A DNA stretch of 64,000 nucleotides, from assembly GCF_023101085.1 (NCBI RefSeq), contig NZ_CP064703.1, positions 3,410,001 to 3,474,000 of the forward strand, in the 5' to 3' direction. Shown in pieces: positions 1 to 9,924 of the stretch (positions are counted from its first letter, which is position 1; each line of letters starts with the position of its first letter). The position numbers and the translations under genes were made by a program. The notes under the pieces were generated by a model, which was not told the origin of the DNA, did no database searches, and was given only the letters and a program-made list of their open reading frames with translations. This DNA is from Bradyrhizobium sp. 170. Lineage in GTDB: Bacteria > Pseudomonadota > Alphaproteobacteria > Rhizobiales > Xanthobacteraceae.

Positions 1-1362
1 GGTGCCACCTCCTATGTCTTCGCCGATTTGCGCGAGCTGCTCGCCAAGGCGACGCCGCCGCGGTCCGGCGACCGTCTTGCCGGCGTCGCGGCCGAAAGCG
101 CGGAACAAATGATCGCGGCGCGGATGGCGCTCGCCAACGTGCCGCTCAAGCAATTCCTCAACGAGGCGGTGATCCCCTACGAGGACGACGAGGTCACCCG
201 GCTGATCCTCGATAGCCATGCGGCGCAGGCCTTTGCGCCCATTTCCGCGCTGACCGTCGGCGGCTTCCGCGACTGGCTGTTGTCCGATGCCGCAACCAGC
301 GAAACGCTGGCGAAGGTCTCGCGCGGGGTCACGCCGGAAATGGCCGCCGGCGTCTGCAAGCTGATGCGCAACCAGGATCTGATTTTGGTGGCGAAGAAGT
401 GCGCCGTGATGTCGGCGTTTCGCAACACCATAGGCCTGAAGGGCCGGATGAGCGTGCGGCTGCAGCCCAATCATCCCTTCGACGACGCCAAGGGCATTAC
501 CGCCTCGATCCTCGACGGCATCTTGCTTGGATCGGGCGACGCCTGCATCGGCATCAACCCCGCCAGCGACGATCCGGCTGTCATCGGCGAGTTGTTGCGG
601 CTGCTCGACGGCATCATCGCGCGGCTGCAGATACCAACGCAGGGCTGCGTGCTCACCCACGTGACCACGACGCTCGGATTGATCGGGCAGGGCGCCCCGG
701 TCGATCTGGTATTCCAGTCGATCGCGGGAACGGAGGCTGCCAACCGCAGCTTTGGCGTCGATCTCGCGCTGTTGCGCGAGGCGCGTGAGGCCGGGCTGTC
801 GCTCCGCCGCGGCACGGTGGGCGACAATGTGATGTATTTCGAGACCGGGCAGGGCTCGGCGCTGTCGGCCAACGCCCATCACAATGTCGATCAGCAGACC
901 TGCGAGGCGCGGGCCTATGCGGTGGCGCGCGCGTTCGATCCGCTTCTGGTCAACAGCGTGGTCGGTTTTATCGGTCCGGAATATCTCTATGACGGCAAGG
1001 AAATCATCCGCGCCGGCCTCGAGGATCACTTTTGCGGCAAGCTGCTCGGCCTGCCGCTCGGGGTCGACGTCTGCTACACCAACCATGCCGAAGCCGACCA
1101 GGACGACATGGACAATCTGCTGACGCTATTGGCCGCCGCCGGCGTCACCTTCATCATGGGTGTGCCGGGCGCCGACGACGTCATGCTGAACTACCAGTCG
1201 ACCTCGTTCCACGACGCGCTGTATATCCGCGACCTCTTCGGATTGAAGCGGGCGCCGGAATTTGACGATTGGCTGGTTCGTTCAGGCCTCGCGGATGGCG
1301 ATTTCCGGCTTGCGGGCAGCCCGGGGCTGCTGCCCGAATTTGCCGCGCGGCTGATCGCCTGA
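1..1362 (+). CDS. eutB: Ethanolamine ammonia-lyase large subunit (5' end cut by window)
   Basis: The large subunit of adenosylcobalamin-dependent ethanolamine ammonia-lyase converts ethanolamine to acetaldehyde and ammonia. The visible 453 residues follow the known EutB sequence almost end to end, including VAGVAA-like, PTQGCVL, YFETGQGSALSA, GFIGPEYLY, AGLEDHF, CYTNHA-DQ and MLNYQ blocks. Reading frame 1 is open from the first base, so roughly ten N-terminal residues lie upstream of the window; an internal TTG at 28 is unlikely to be the true start. The partner small subunit is not adjacent: hpnP lies between them, all on the same strand. Assignment is by strong recalled family similarity. 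Confidence 0.95.
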   Translation, partial: GATSYVFADLRELLAKATPPRSGDRLAGVAAESAEQMIAARMALANVPLKQFLNEAVIPYEDDEVTRLILDSHAAQAFAPISALTVGGFRDWLLSDAATSETLAKVSRGVTPEMAAGVCKLMRNQDLILVAKKCAVMSAFRNTIGLKGRMSVRLQPNHPFDDAKGITASILDGILLGSGDACIGINPASDDPAVIGELLRLLDGIIARLQIPTQGCVLTHVTTTLGLIGQGAPVDLVFQSIAGTEAANRSFGVDLALLREAREAGLSLRRGTVGDNVMYFETGQGSALSANAHHNVDQQTCEARAYAVARAFDPLLVNSVVGFIGPEYLYDGKEIIRAGLEDHFCGKLLGLPLGVDVCYTNHAEADQDDMDNLLTLLAAAGVTFIMGVPGADDVMLNYQSTSFHDALYIRDLFGLKRAPEFDDWLVRSGLADGDFRLAGSPGLLPEFAARLIA

Positions 1363-1523
1363 ACGGCCCCCACGAGGCCTTTGGGCCATACCCAGCGGCC
1401 TGCAGATTTTCGTGCAACCAATTGAACCCACAACGAGTTAGAGTTGACTGTCACAATGTTGAAGAATTTCTGGCCCAACTTTCAATGTCGTGCTTAAATC
1501 CATGTGAGCCTTGAGGAAATTTG

Positions 1524-3110
1524 ATGAGAGCTGAAGGCATCGGAACGGTACGGCGTATCCTGTGCGTCTTCCCGCGCTATACCTCCTCTTTTGGTACATT
1601 CGAATACGCCTATCCCCTGACCGACGGCGTCCAGGCGTTCATGCCGCCGCAGGGCCTGTTGCTGATCGCGGCCTATCTCCCGGCGAACTGGCCGGTCCGC
1701 TTCATCGACGAGAACATTCGCCCCGCCACCAAGGAGGACTTCGAATGGGCGGAGGCGGTGTTCGTCAGCGGCATGCACATCCAGCGCCAGCAGATGAACG
1801 ACATCTGCCGCCGCGCGCATGCCTTCGATCTCGCCGTTGCGATCGGCGGGCCGTCAGTGAGCGCGTGCCCGGATTACTATCCCTCGTTCGATTATCTCCA
1901 TGTCGGCGAACTCGGCGACGCCACCAATGAGCTGATCGCGCGGCTGGAGCGCGACCCGTCGCGCCCCGCGCAGCAGGTGGTATTGACGACCAAGGATCGT
2001 CTGTCGATGACCGAGTTTCCGATTCCGGCCTACGAGCTGGCGGAAGTGAAAAAATATCTGCTCGGCAGCATCCAGTATTCGAGCGGTTGCCCCTATCAGT
2101 GCGAATTCTGCGACATCCCCGGCCTTTATGGCCGCAATCCGCGCCTGAAGACGCCGCAGCAGATCGTCGCCGAACTGGACAAGCTGCGCGAATGCGGCAT
2201 GACCGATACGGTCTATTTCGTCGATGACAATTTCATCGGCAATCGGAAAGCGGCGCTGGATCTGCTGCCGCACCTTGTCGAATGGCAGAAGCGAACCGGC
2301 TACATCACGCGGCTCGCCTGCGAGGCGACGCTCAACATCGCCAAGCGGCCTGAAATCCTCTCGCTGATGCGCGAGGCAATGTTCGTCACCGTATTCTGCG
2401 GCATCGAGACGCCCGATCCCGACGCGCTGCACGCGATGCACAAGGACCACAACATGATGGTCCCGATCCAGGAAGGCATCCACACCATCAATTCCTACGG
2501 CATGGAAGTCGTTTCCGGCATCATCATGGGGCTTGATACCGATAAGCCCGGCACCGCGGATGCACTGCTCAATTTCGTCGATGAATCGCGGATTCCCCTG
2601 CTGACGATCAACCTGCTGCAGGCGCTGCCGAAGACGCCGCTCTGGGATCGGCTGGAACGCGAGGGCCGCCTGGTTGACGACGACGGCCGCGATTCCAATG
2701 TCGAATTCCTGCTGCCCTACGACCAGGTCGTCAGTTCCTGGAAGCGATGCATGGAAATCGCCTACCAGCCCGAGAAGCTGTACGCGCGCTACCAGTATCA
2801 ATGCGACTACACTTATGCACAGCGGATCAAGGTGCCGGTCGCGCCTGAAATGAAGACCTGGCCCAACATCAGGCGCGCGCTGATCATGCTGCGCAATATC
2901 TTCTGGCAGATCGGCGTGCTCGGCGACTACAGAAAAGTGTTCTGGAAGTTCGCGCTGGGACGGCTCCGTTGCGGCGATATCGAGGGCTTGATTGGCTCGG
3001 CGACGATTGCGCATCACCTGATCGAATTTGCGCGGGCTGCTACCAGTGGCCAGCAGAACGCCTCGAATTATTCGATCCGGCTGCGCGAGGCCTCGGTCCC
3101 TGCCGAGTAA
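1524..3110 (+). CDS. hpnP: Hopanoid C-2 methylase HpnP, B12-binding radical SAM protein
   Basis: Predicted to methylate hopanoids at C-2. The N-terminal part (about residues 5-150) looks like a cobalamin-binding domain, with [10 protein letters not shown] and [14 protein letters not shown] near its start. The radical SAM domain carries a CX3CX2C cluster motif at Cys189, Cys193 and Cys196 within [12 protein letters not shown]. The C-terminal extension matches the HpnP subgroup rather than generic B12-radical SAM proteins, and the location about 8 kb from hpnC-hpnD-hpnE-shc supports it. ATG at 1524 is preferred over TTG at 1521 because GAGGAA at 1514-1519 is correctly spaced. Length 528 aa is normal. 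It is codirectional with eutB and eutC, and eutC starts 5 bases after its stop, so hpnP and eutC are probably cotranscribed. Confidence 0.9.
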   Translation: MRAEGIGTVRRILCVFPRYTSSFGTFEYAYPLTDGVQAFMPPQGLLLIAAYLPANWPVRFIDENIRPATKEDFEWAEAVFVSGMHIQRQQMNDICRRAHAFDLAVAIGGPSVSACPDYYPSFDYLHVGELGDATNELIARLERDPSRPAQQVVLTTKDRLSMTEFPIPAYELAEVKKYLLGSIQYSSGCPYQCEFCDIPGLYGRNPRLKTPQQIVAELDKLRECGMTDTVYFVDDNFIGNRKAALDLLPHLVEWQKRTGYITRLACEATLNIAKRPEILSLMREAMFVTVFCGIETPDPDALHAMHKDHNMMVPIQEGIHTINSYGMEVVSGIIMGLDTDKPGTADALLNFVDESRIPLLTINLLQALPKTPLWDRLEREGRLVDDDGRDSNVEFLLPYDQVVSSWKRCMEIAYQPEKLYARYQYQCDYTYAQRIKVPVAPEMKTWPNIRRALIMLRNIFWQIGVLGDYRKVFWKFALGRLRCGDIEGLIGSATIAHHLIEFARAATSGQQNASNYSIRLREASVPAE

Positions 3111-3115
3111 AGCCC

Positions 3116-3889
3116 ATGAAAACGCCGGCGCCGCCGTCCCGCCCGCTCGAAGCCTTGCGGGAACTGACGCCGGCGCGCGTCGGGCTCGGCCGCTCCGGCG
3201 CGAGCATGCCGACCGATGCGCTGCTTGCCTTCACGCTCGACCACGCGCGTGCGCGCGATGCCGTTCACACAGCTTTCGATGCGCCGCATCTGGTTGCCGG
3301 ATTGGCCGGCCTCGGCCTGCAGGTCGGCGAGGTTTCCAGCCAGGCGCAGAGCCGGCGCGACTATCTGCGCCGTCCCGATCTCGGACGCATGCTCGATGCG
3401 GATTCGCGGCGCGCGCTGGAAAAGCACAGCGGCAGCGCGCGCGAGATTGTGATCGTGATCGGCGACGGGCTGTCGCCGGCGGCCGTCAATGTCCACGCCG
3501 TCGAACTGGTTCGCCATCTTGTTCCGCGCCTGACGGAGGCGGGAATCTCGTTGGGCCATGTCGTGGTCGCATCAGGCGCGCGGGTGGCGCTGGGCGACGA
3601 GATCGGGGCTGTGCTCGGCGCGCGGATGGTGGTGATGCTGATCGGCGAGCGGCCCGGCCTGTCGGCGCCCGACAGCCTCGGCGCGTATCTCACCTTTGCC
3701 CCGCGGATCGGCCTCACCGATGAGAAGCGCAATTGTGTGTCCAACATCCACGGTGCGGGGCTGAGCTACGATGAGGCCGTCTTCAAGATCGTGTGGCTGG
3801 TGCGTGAAGGTATCGCGCGCGGGATCACCGGCGTGGCGCTGAAGGACGAAAGCGGAACCGCGCTCATTGCCGCCAGGCCGGTCGATTGA
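3116..3889 (+). CDS. eutC: Ethanolamine ammonia-lyase small subunit
   Basis: The small subunit forms the adenosylcobalamin-binding holoenzyme with EutB. The 257-aa product has the EutC landmarks: an [18 protein letters not shown] N-terminus, an [11 protein letters not shown] block, [30 protein letters not shown] and a conserved CVSNIH near the C-terminus. ATG at 3116 sits 5 bases after the hpnP stop; the frame is open further upstream but that part only overlaps hpnP. It is separated from eutB by the 1.6-kb hpnP gene, which is unusual because eutB and eutC are normally adjacent. Confidence 0.93.
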   Translation: MKTPAPPSRPLEALRELTPARVGLGRSGASMPTDALLAFTLDHARARDAVHTAFDAPHLVAGLAGLGLQVGEVSSQAQSRRDYLRRPDLGRMLDADSRRALEKHSGSAREIVIVIGDGLSPAAVNVHAVELVRHLVPRLTEAGISLGHVVVASGARVALGDEIGAVLGARMVVMLIGERPGLSAPDSLGAYLTFAPRIGLTDEKRNCVSNIHGAGLSYDEAVFKIVWLVREGIARGITGVALKDESGTALIAARPVD

Positions 3890-3978
3890 ACCGAAAACGC
3901 AACAACAGGCGGCCGCTTCGCCGTTGCGAGCAAACTCGCGCCTGATATAAGCGACCGAGGAGCGGGCAGAGACAGGCG

Positions 3979-5997
3979 ATGGAGAAAACGGGGGCGGCAC
4001 CAGGCGCGGCGGGCAAGCACGCGAGCCCGGACGGATTCCGTCTGGACATCAATGCGCTCCGGGCGCTTTCGGTGATCGCCGTCGTCGGCTTCCACTTCCA
4101 GATACCCGGATTCGCCGGGGGATTTGTCGGCGTCGACGTCTTCCTGGTGATCACCGGCTACCTCATGACGACGAAGGTGCTGAACGACCTGAAGCTCGGC
4201 CGGTTCTCGTTGTGGGGCTTCGGCATGATGCGGATGCGCCGGATTTATCCGGCGCTTGCGGTCGCAGTCGCAGCGTCCGTCGTCATCGGCTGGTTCGTGA
4301 CCTTGCCGGGGGAATATCTCAAGCACCTGCTGCAGGCGTTGTCGGCGCTGACGTTCGTGTCGAATTTCGCCTTCAATAGCGATAACGGCTATTTCGCCAT
4401 GGCCGCGCAGACCAAGCCGCTGCTGCACACCTGGTCGCTTTCGCTGGAGTGGCAGTTCTACATCTGGATGCCGTTGATGGCGTGGATGGTGTGGCTGCTG
4501 GCGTCCCGCACCAAGTCATCATTCAGCGCCGTGACGATCGCGTTGCAGCTCTTCGCCGCCGCGTCCCTGGCGTGGTGTTTATGGGCGAGCCAGCACGATG
4601 CGATGGGATCGTCGTTCTTCTCCTTGCGCGCGCGAGCCTGGGAGCCGTTGGCGGGAGGATTGATCGCTGCCGCGGAGATCCGGCGCCGATCGGAAGGCGC
4701 GAAAGCGTCATGGCTGGAATCACCGATCATGGCGCTCGCCGGCTGGGTGCTGGTCGCGGGCTGCACGGTCTATCCTCTGCCCGAAGCGCGATGGCCCGGC
4801 ATGCTCACGATCCTGCCGATCCTGGGCGCAGCCATGGTCGTCGCGGCCCGACAGGGGGCAGGCGAGGGCAGCCTGCTCGGATTATCTCCGGTCCAGCGTA
4901 TCGGCGACTGGTCCTACTCGATCTACCTCTGGCACTGGCCGATCTGGGTGTTCGCCCTGAGCTGGCTCGCGGTTCGTGGTTATGAAGTCGCCAGCGTGCA
5001 AAAGATAGCGATGGTGCTGGCCTCGCTCGCACTTGGCGCGCTCTCCTACCGCTATGTCGAGCAACCGGTCCGAATGCAGCGCGATTTCTGGACGCCGCGC
5101 CGGCTGCTGACGGCCTCCAGCGTCTCGTTTGCCGTGTTCGCCGGCTTTGTGTCGCTGGCTTTCCTCACCCACGGTTTTCCGGGCAGGCTGCCGGAATATT
5201 TGCTGCCGGCTGAACTCGCGCGAAGAACCAACACGCCACGCGATGAGTGTTTCCGGAACGCAAACTCCACCAAGCAGACGACCGAGGCCCATTGCAGTTT
5301 CGGCAGCGCGCAAGCGGCGGGCAGGCCGTCCGCGATCCTGTGGGGAGATTCCTTTGCCAACCAGTATCTCGAACCGATTTCGTCGGCCGCGCTCGCCACC
5401 GGAATCCACGGACTGATCGCGACGCAAAGCGGGTGCAGGGCCTTCGTCGACGATGCGGCAGGCAATGCAGGCGATCAGCCGCCATGCCGGCAGTTCAATC
5501 GCAGCACGCTTGATTTCGTGCTGGCGCAGGCGGAGCCGAGCATCGTCGTGCTCGGCAGCAACTGGGGCAATGCGGCCGAAATTTCTATCCTGGCGGACAG
5601 GCTGCTTGCGGCGGGCAAGACCGTCGTGCTGATCATGCCGCTACTGAACATCGGCTTCGATCTGCCGCAGCGGTGGATCGAAAACCAGATCCGCGCCGGC
5701 CGCGCCATCGATGAATGGAAGGTCGAGGCCGGCCCTAGGCTTATGATGAGCGCCTTCCGGGACGAGATCGCGCACGTTCTCGATCGGTATCGGGATAATC
5801 CGCATCTCGTTGTGGTGGACCCGCTGTCCGTCGTCTGCGAGCATGGCTATTGCTATCTGGTCCGAAACGGGCAGGCCAATTTCCGCGACACCGCGCACAT
5901 TTCCAACGTCAATGCGAGCCAGTACCGCGGCCTGTTCGACGCTGCGTTCAGGGCGGCGCTCAGCGCCGGAACGGAAGCGGATAAGAAAAAGGACTGA
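3979..5997 (+). CDS. Acyltransferase 3 family membrane protein with C-terminal SGNH domain
   Basis: A 672-aa OafA-type fusion predicted to O-acylate a cell-surface glycan or lipid headgroup. The N-terminal half is acyltransferase 3: RLDINALRALSVIAVVGFH (the conserved His), then GGFVGVDVFLVITGYL, an RMRRIYPAL arginine motif and about ten hydrophobic segments. The C-terminal part is SGNH-hydrolase-like, with WGDSFANQY near residues 454-462 (catalytic Ser block) and DTAHIS near residue 637 (Asp/His block). It begins 89 bases after eutC on the same strand. The substrate cannot be read from sequence; placement inside a hopanoid locus makes a lipid or envelope role possible, but that is inference. 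Confidence 0.85.
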   Translation: MEKTGAAPGAAGKHASPDGFRLDINALRALSVIAVVGFHFQIPGFAGGFVGVDVFLVITGYLMTTKVLNDLKLGRFSLWGFGMMRMRRIYPALAVAVAASVVIGWFVTLPGEYLKHLLQALSALTFVSNFAFNSDNGYFAMAAQTKPLLHTWSLSLEWQFYIWMPLMAWMVWLLASRTKSSFSAVTIALQLFAAASLAWCLWASQHDAMGSSFFSLRARAWEPLAGGLIAAAEIRRRSEGAKASWLESPIMALAGWVLVAGCTVYPLPEARWPGMLTILPILGAAMVVAARQGAGEGSLLGLSPVQRIGDWSYSIYLWHWPIWVFALSWLAVRGYEVASVQKIAMVLASLALGALSYRYVEQPVRMQRDFWTPRRLLTASSVSFAVFAGFVSLAFLTHGFPGRLPEYLLPAELARRTNTPRDECFRNANSTKQTTEAHCSFGSAQAAGRPSAILWGDSFANQYLEPISSAALATGIHGLIATQSGCRAFVDDAAGNAGDQPPCRQFNRSTLDFVLAQAEPSIVVLGSNWGNAAEISILADRLLAAGKTVVLIMPLLNIGFDLPQRWIENQIRAGRAIDEWKVEAGPRLMMSAFRDEIAHVLDRYRDNPHLVVVDPLSVVCEHGYCYLVRNGQANFRDTAHISNVNASQYRGLFDAAFRAALSAGTEADKKKD

Positions 5998-6339
5998 GCG
6001 CTGCGTCACTTCTGGCGCGGTCTCCTCGCGGGAGCCGTTTCCCGAAAAATTGACCGAAACTGGTGCGCCGCTCCGTTGCGACTGGAGTTGGCGTTACCTG
6101 CCGGAACGCCCCAAGGCCGTGCCGGCAGGTGTGGCAAATCAGAGACTTAACGCGCATTTTCGTCACCTTCGTGTCGATTTGCCCCGCCGCGTGCGCTTGC
6201 CGGATGGGGTCCGGCCCTGTAAAACGGCGCCGATTAATTTACCGCGTGATTTCAATGGCTAGCGCCGATCGGATGGGGCTGGCAAAGCCGCATTAGCGCC
6301 ACCAAACTGCATAAAACCAAGCTGCACAAACAGGCCGAC
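5998..6339 (+). other. Intergenic region, no gene seen
   Basis: About 340 bases between the acyltransferase and the MMPL transporter. The stretch near 6180-6340 becomes more AT-rich and probably carries the transporter promoter, but I could not define convincing -35/-10 or sigma-54 elements. No stable terminator hairpin with a T-tract was seen. Confidence 0.4.
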
Positions 6340-8733
6340 GTGAGAACTGGACAGGGTATGCTCGACAAGAACTCCGAAAGTCGCGTCCACGTCGAAGCCA
6401 TCGAGGAGCCGCCGCCGGGCAAGAGTATCGCCTTCGGGCTCGAGCGCATGGGGCTGATCGCGGTCAAGGCCCCGATCTTGTCCATGATCATTCTCGCCGC
6501 GCTGGTCGTGGCTGCGATCTTTGGCATCTACCGGATCAAGATCGACGACTCCTTGAGCCAGTTGTTCCGGTCCGATTCGAAGGACTACAAGCAATACGAG
6601 GCCGTGACCAAGCGCTTCCCGGCGACCGAATTCGACGTGCTGGTCGTGGTCGAGGGCAAGACGCTGCTGGCGCGCGAGAACCTCGAAAAGATCCGCGACA
6701 TGGTCACCGACCTGCAATTGGTCGAGGGCGTGCGCGGTCTGGTGTCGCTGTTTTCGGCGCGCCAGGCGCCGGAGCCCGGCAAGCTGCCGGCCGCGCTGTT
6801 CCCGCCCGAACTGCCGCAAGGCGCCGCCTACGAGAAGTTCACCGAGACCGTCAAGTCCAACGAGATCATTCGCGGCAAGCTGTTGTCGGAGGACGGCACG
6901 CTGGCGCTGATCGTGCTGTCGCTCGAACCGAGCGTCGTTTCCTCAAACGATCTCGGCAAGGTGGTCGGCGAAATGCGGAAGATCATGGCCGACGATTTGT
7001 CGGGCAGCGGTCTCAACGCCCAGCTCTCCGGCGTTCCCGTGATGCAGCTCGAGATCCGCAACGCGGTCAAGCGCGACGGGCTGACCTACAACATCCTCGG
7101 TATTCTGGCCGGCTGCATCATCGCGATCATCTTCTTCCGCAAGATATCGTTCATGGTGGTTGCGGCGTTTCCGCCGATCATCGCGATCCTGCTCGCACTC
7201 GGCGGCCTCGGCTGGGCCGGTTTCAATCTCAACATGTTCCTGAACGTGATGACGCCGCTCATCATGGTGATCAGCTTCTCGGACTCGATGCAGCTCACCT
7301 TCGCCGCGCGTGACCGCCTGATCGCGGGCCAGGACAAATTGACCGCGTTCACCAACGCGGTGCTGGTGGTGGGCCCGGCCTGCGTGCTGACCCATGGCAC
7401 CGCCGGCATCTCGTTTATCGCCCTGCAATTCTCCGATTCCGAATTGATCCGAAAGTTCGGCGAGGCCGGACTTGCCGCCACCATCATCGCGCTGATTGCG
7501 GTGCTCTCGCTGGTGCCGGTGTTCGGCGTGCTGTTCGTCCGCAACGAGAAGATCTTCGCCGTCAAGTTCCAGAGCGCGGATGCCGGCGTGCAGGCGCTGC
7601 GCAATTTCTGTTACTGGATCGCGGTGCGCATGGTCGGACGCCCCGGGTTGTTCAGCCTGCTCGCGCTGCTGCTCGTTGCCGGCCTCGGCTACATCTACGC
7701 CACGCTGGAGCCGCGCTACCGGCTCGCTGACCAGGTGCCGGACAAGCGGCAGGCGGTGGCGGCGTCGAGCCGCCTCGACGCCAAGCTCACCGGCGCCAAT
7801 CCGATCGACGTGCTGATCGAATTCCCCAAGGGCGCCTCGCTCTATGCGCCGGATACGCTGAAGGCGATCGCCGACGTTCATTCGATGGTCGAGAAATCGG
7901 CCGGCGTCGGCAACGTCTGGTCGCTCGAAACCCTGCGCCGCTGGCTCGCCGAAAAAGCCGGCAGCAGCGACGTCGCGACGCTGAAGGAATATGTCAGCGT
8001 TATCCCGGAGCATCTGGTCCGCCGCTTCATCTCGGCCGATCAGGACGCGGTGGTGGTGTCGGGCCGCGTTCCCGATCTCGATTCAAGCGAGATACTTCCC
8101 GTGATCGACAAGCTCGACAAGTCGCTCGACAAGGTGCGGGCCGAGCATCCCGGCTTCGAAATCGCGGTCACCGGCCTCTCGGCGATCGCGGCGCGCAACA
8201 GCGCCAACATGATCGAGAAACTCAACCACGGCCTGACGATTGAATTCCTCATAGTCGCGATCTTCATCGGTCTCGCGTTCCGTTCGGTCGTGGTGATGTT
8301 CTCCTGCATCCTGCCCGGCATTTTCCCGGTGGTGGCGTCGGGTACGGTGCTGTGGATAATGGGCGAGGGGCTGCAATTCGCCAGCGTGGTCGCGCTGACG
8401 GTGTCGTTTGGCCTCGGTTTGAGCGCCACCATCCACTTCCTCAACCGGCTGCGGCTGGAGAGCAAGCCCGGCATCACGCCGGAGCTGGCGGTCGAGCGCG
8501 CCACCGTGCTGGTCGGTCCGGCGCTGATCCTGACCACGGTGGTGCTGGCCTGCGGCCTCGTCGTCACGGTGTTCTCCGACCTGCCGTCGCTGCGGCTGTT
8601 CGGCTGGCTCAGTGCGTTCTCGATGGTCGCTGCCCTGGCCGCGGACCTCTTCATCCTGCGTCCGACCTCGATGTTCCTGATCAACCTGTCGGAAAAGATT
8701 CGCGGCGTCAGTCACGTCAAGCCTGTGAAATAA
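6340..8733 (+). CDS. MMPL/RND family transporter, candidate hopanoid or lipid exporter
   Basis: A 797-aa inner-membrane RND protein of the MMPL type. It has two repeated halves, each with one helix, a large periplasmic loop and a group of five helices. Hydrophobic helices begin near residues 45, 250 and 435 and again in the C-terminal third. The first loop carries DDSLSQLFRSDS, typical of MMPL-like exporters. It is distinct from the canonical HpnN further along (19752-22340): the two share architecture but not close sequence. GTG at 6340 or ATG at 6358 could be the start. The codirectional position between eutC and hpnC suggests transport of a hopanoid-related lipid, by inference only. Confidence 0.85.
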   Translation: MRTGQGMLDKNSESRVHVEAIEEPPPGKSIAFGLERMGLIAVKAPILSMIILAALVVAAIFGIYRIKIDDSLSQLFRSDSKDYKQYEAVTKRFPATEFDVLVVVEGKTLLARENLEKIRDMVTDLQLVEGVRGLVSLFSARQAPEPGKLPAALFPPELPQGAAYEKFTETVKSNEIIRGKLLSEDGTLALIVLSLEPSVVSSNDLGKVVGEMRKIMADDLSGSGLNAQLSGVPVMQLEIRNAVKRDGLTYNILGILAGCIIAIIFFRKISFMVVAAFPPIIAILLALGGLGWAGFNLNMFLNVMTPLIMVISFSDSMQLTFAARDRLIAGQDKLTAFTNAVLVVGPACVLTHGTAGISFIALQFSDSELIRKFGEAGLAATIIALIAVLSLVPVFGVLFVRNEKIFAVKFQSADAGVQALRNFCYWIAVRMVGRPGLFSLLALLLVAGLGYIYATLEPRYRLADQVPDKRQAVAASSRLDAKLTGANPIDVLIEFPKGASLYAPDTLKAIADVHSMVEKSAGVGNVWSLETLRRWLAEKAGSSDVATLKEYVSVIPEHLVRRFISADQDAVVVSGRVPDLDSSEILPVIDKLDKSLDKVRAEHPGFEIAVTGLSAIAARNSANMIEKLNHGLTIEFLIVAIFIGLAFRSVVVMFSCILPGIFPVVASGTVLWIMGEGLQFASVVALTVSFGLGLSATIHFLNRLRLESKPGITPELAVERATVLVGPALILTTVVLACGLVVTVFSDLPSLRLFGWLSAFSMVAALAADLFILRPTSMFLINLSEKIRGVSHVKPVK

Positions 8734-8791
8734 CGGGCCTGCCAATGAACAAGGGCTGCCGGTCAACGGCTTGCCGATGAGGGGCTGAGGA

Positions 8792-9850
8792 ATGACGTCT
8801 GCAGGATCAGCTGTTCGCCTTGCGGCCGATGCCGCCGCCTACCGCGCCGTCGAACACATCTATCATTCCTATCTCACCGGGTTGATCCTGATGCTGGCGT
8901 CGCGGGCGGGCGCTCCGCGTGCGGCCGAGGTGGTGTTCCGTACCTTTCGGCGGCAGCAACTGGCGCGCTTTCTTCCCGGATTGAAGAAGCTCGGCCTCGA
9001 CCAGCTTCCGCATGCGGTCGCGTGCGCCCAGTATCACTATCTGTCGAACCAGGTCGGCGGCGTGAAGGTCGAGTATGTCCATGAGAGCGACACCAAGGCC
9101 TGGGTGCGCTATCCGCCACCGCGCTGGATCTGGTCCGGCACCGCGATCTGCGGCATCCCCTCGGAAGTGTCGCGGGCGATGCTGCGCGGATGGCACGCCA
9201 ATAACGGCGTCGTGCTCGGCAATCCCAGGCTCGGCTTCGTCTGCACGGGACAGACCGTCGATGGCCAGCCAGGGCTGGAAGGTTACTACAAGGAGTGGGA
9301 TCACGAACTTGCGCCCGAGGAGCGGCTGCAGTTTTCGCCCGGCGAGCGCTGTCCGCCGTTCCGCGCTGATCTCGCGCCGAGCCTGCCCGGAAACACATGG
9401 CCGGAGGAACGGCTGCAGAAGGTGCTGCGTAATTATGCGATGGAGTACGTCACCTCGATCGTGCCTGAGACGATCAGGGTGCTTGGCCCGGAAGAGGGCG
9501 GCTATCTCGCCGGCGCCGCGGCGCGGCTCGTCGGGATGCACACCTTCGACGAGGTCGCTCGGCTGTTGGGCGGCGTGGAAGCGGGCGCGGCCGGTTTCGC
9601 CAAGGCCTTTGCCCGGCTTGCCCGCGGGCAGGACGACGACGCGGAATTGCGGTTGGAAGGCTCAGCCGCGACCGTGCGCCAGACGTCGTGGCGCCTGATG
9701 GCGGAACGTGAAGCGCTGTCGCCTCAAGTGTTCGATGCCTGGAACGAATTGTGGGTGGGGGCAGCGCTTGCGCATGATCGCTTCATGCGCGTCGAAGTGG
9801 CGGAACGTCGCGACCGCGGCGACACGCATTGGGGCTGGAAATTCGGCTGA
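8792..9850 (+). CDS. Uncharacterised protein within hopanoid locus
   Basis: A 352-aa soluble protein with no signal peptide or clear transmembrane segment. I do not recognise the family. Visible features are a His/Tyr-rich N-terminus (VEHIYHSYLTG), a VKVEYVHESDTKAWVRYPPPRW block, GYYKEWDHELAPEERL and a C-terminal THWGWKFG. The mix of conserved-looking aromatic and acidic residues would suit an enzyme or ligand-binding fold, but no catalytic motif can be named. ATG at 8792 follows GGGGCTGAGGA. It starts 58 bases after the MMPL transporter and is probably cotranscribed with it; a bidirectional terminator follows at 9876-9901. Confidence 0.8.
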   Translation: MTSAGSAVRLAADAAAYRAVEHIYHSYLTGLILMLASRAGAPRAAEVVFRTFRRQQLARFLPGLKKLGLDQLPHAVACAQYHYLSNQVGGVKVEYVHESDTKAWVRYPPPRWIWSGTAICGIPSEVSRAMLRGWHANNGVVLGNPRLGFVCTGQTVDGQPGLEGYYKEWDHELAPEERLQFSPGERCPPFRADLAPSLPGNTWPEERLQKVLRNYAMEYVTSIVPETIRVLGPEEGGYLAGAAARLVGMHTFDEVARLLGGVEAGAAGFAKAFARLARGQDDDAELRLEGSAATVRQTSWRLMAEREALSPQVFDAWNELWVGAALAHDRFMRVEVAERRDRGDTHWGWKFG

Positions 9851-9875
9851 TCCAGCTAGCTGGCCGCAAAAATGA

Positions 9876-9901
9876 AAAGGCAGCGCCGCGGCGCTGCCTT
9901 T
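9876..9901. terminator. Perfect 26-bp palindrome, bidirectional terminator
   Basis: A perfect inverted repeat, AAAGGCAGCGCCG followed by its reverse complement. It lies between two convergent genes ending at 9850 (plus) and 9925 (minus). The minus-strand exit reads TTTTCATTTTT, a good T-tract; the plus-strand exit has only a short TTT. Confidence 0.8.
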
Positions 9902-9924
9902 CATGCTGTTTCGAAGGGCAGGGA

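Noticed and set aside
1363..1523. EcfG-type (GGAAC/CGTT) promoter before hpnP
   Set aside because: C-2 methylase genes in relatives are known to respond to EcfG, but no GGAAC with a properly spaced CGTT could be found here.
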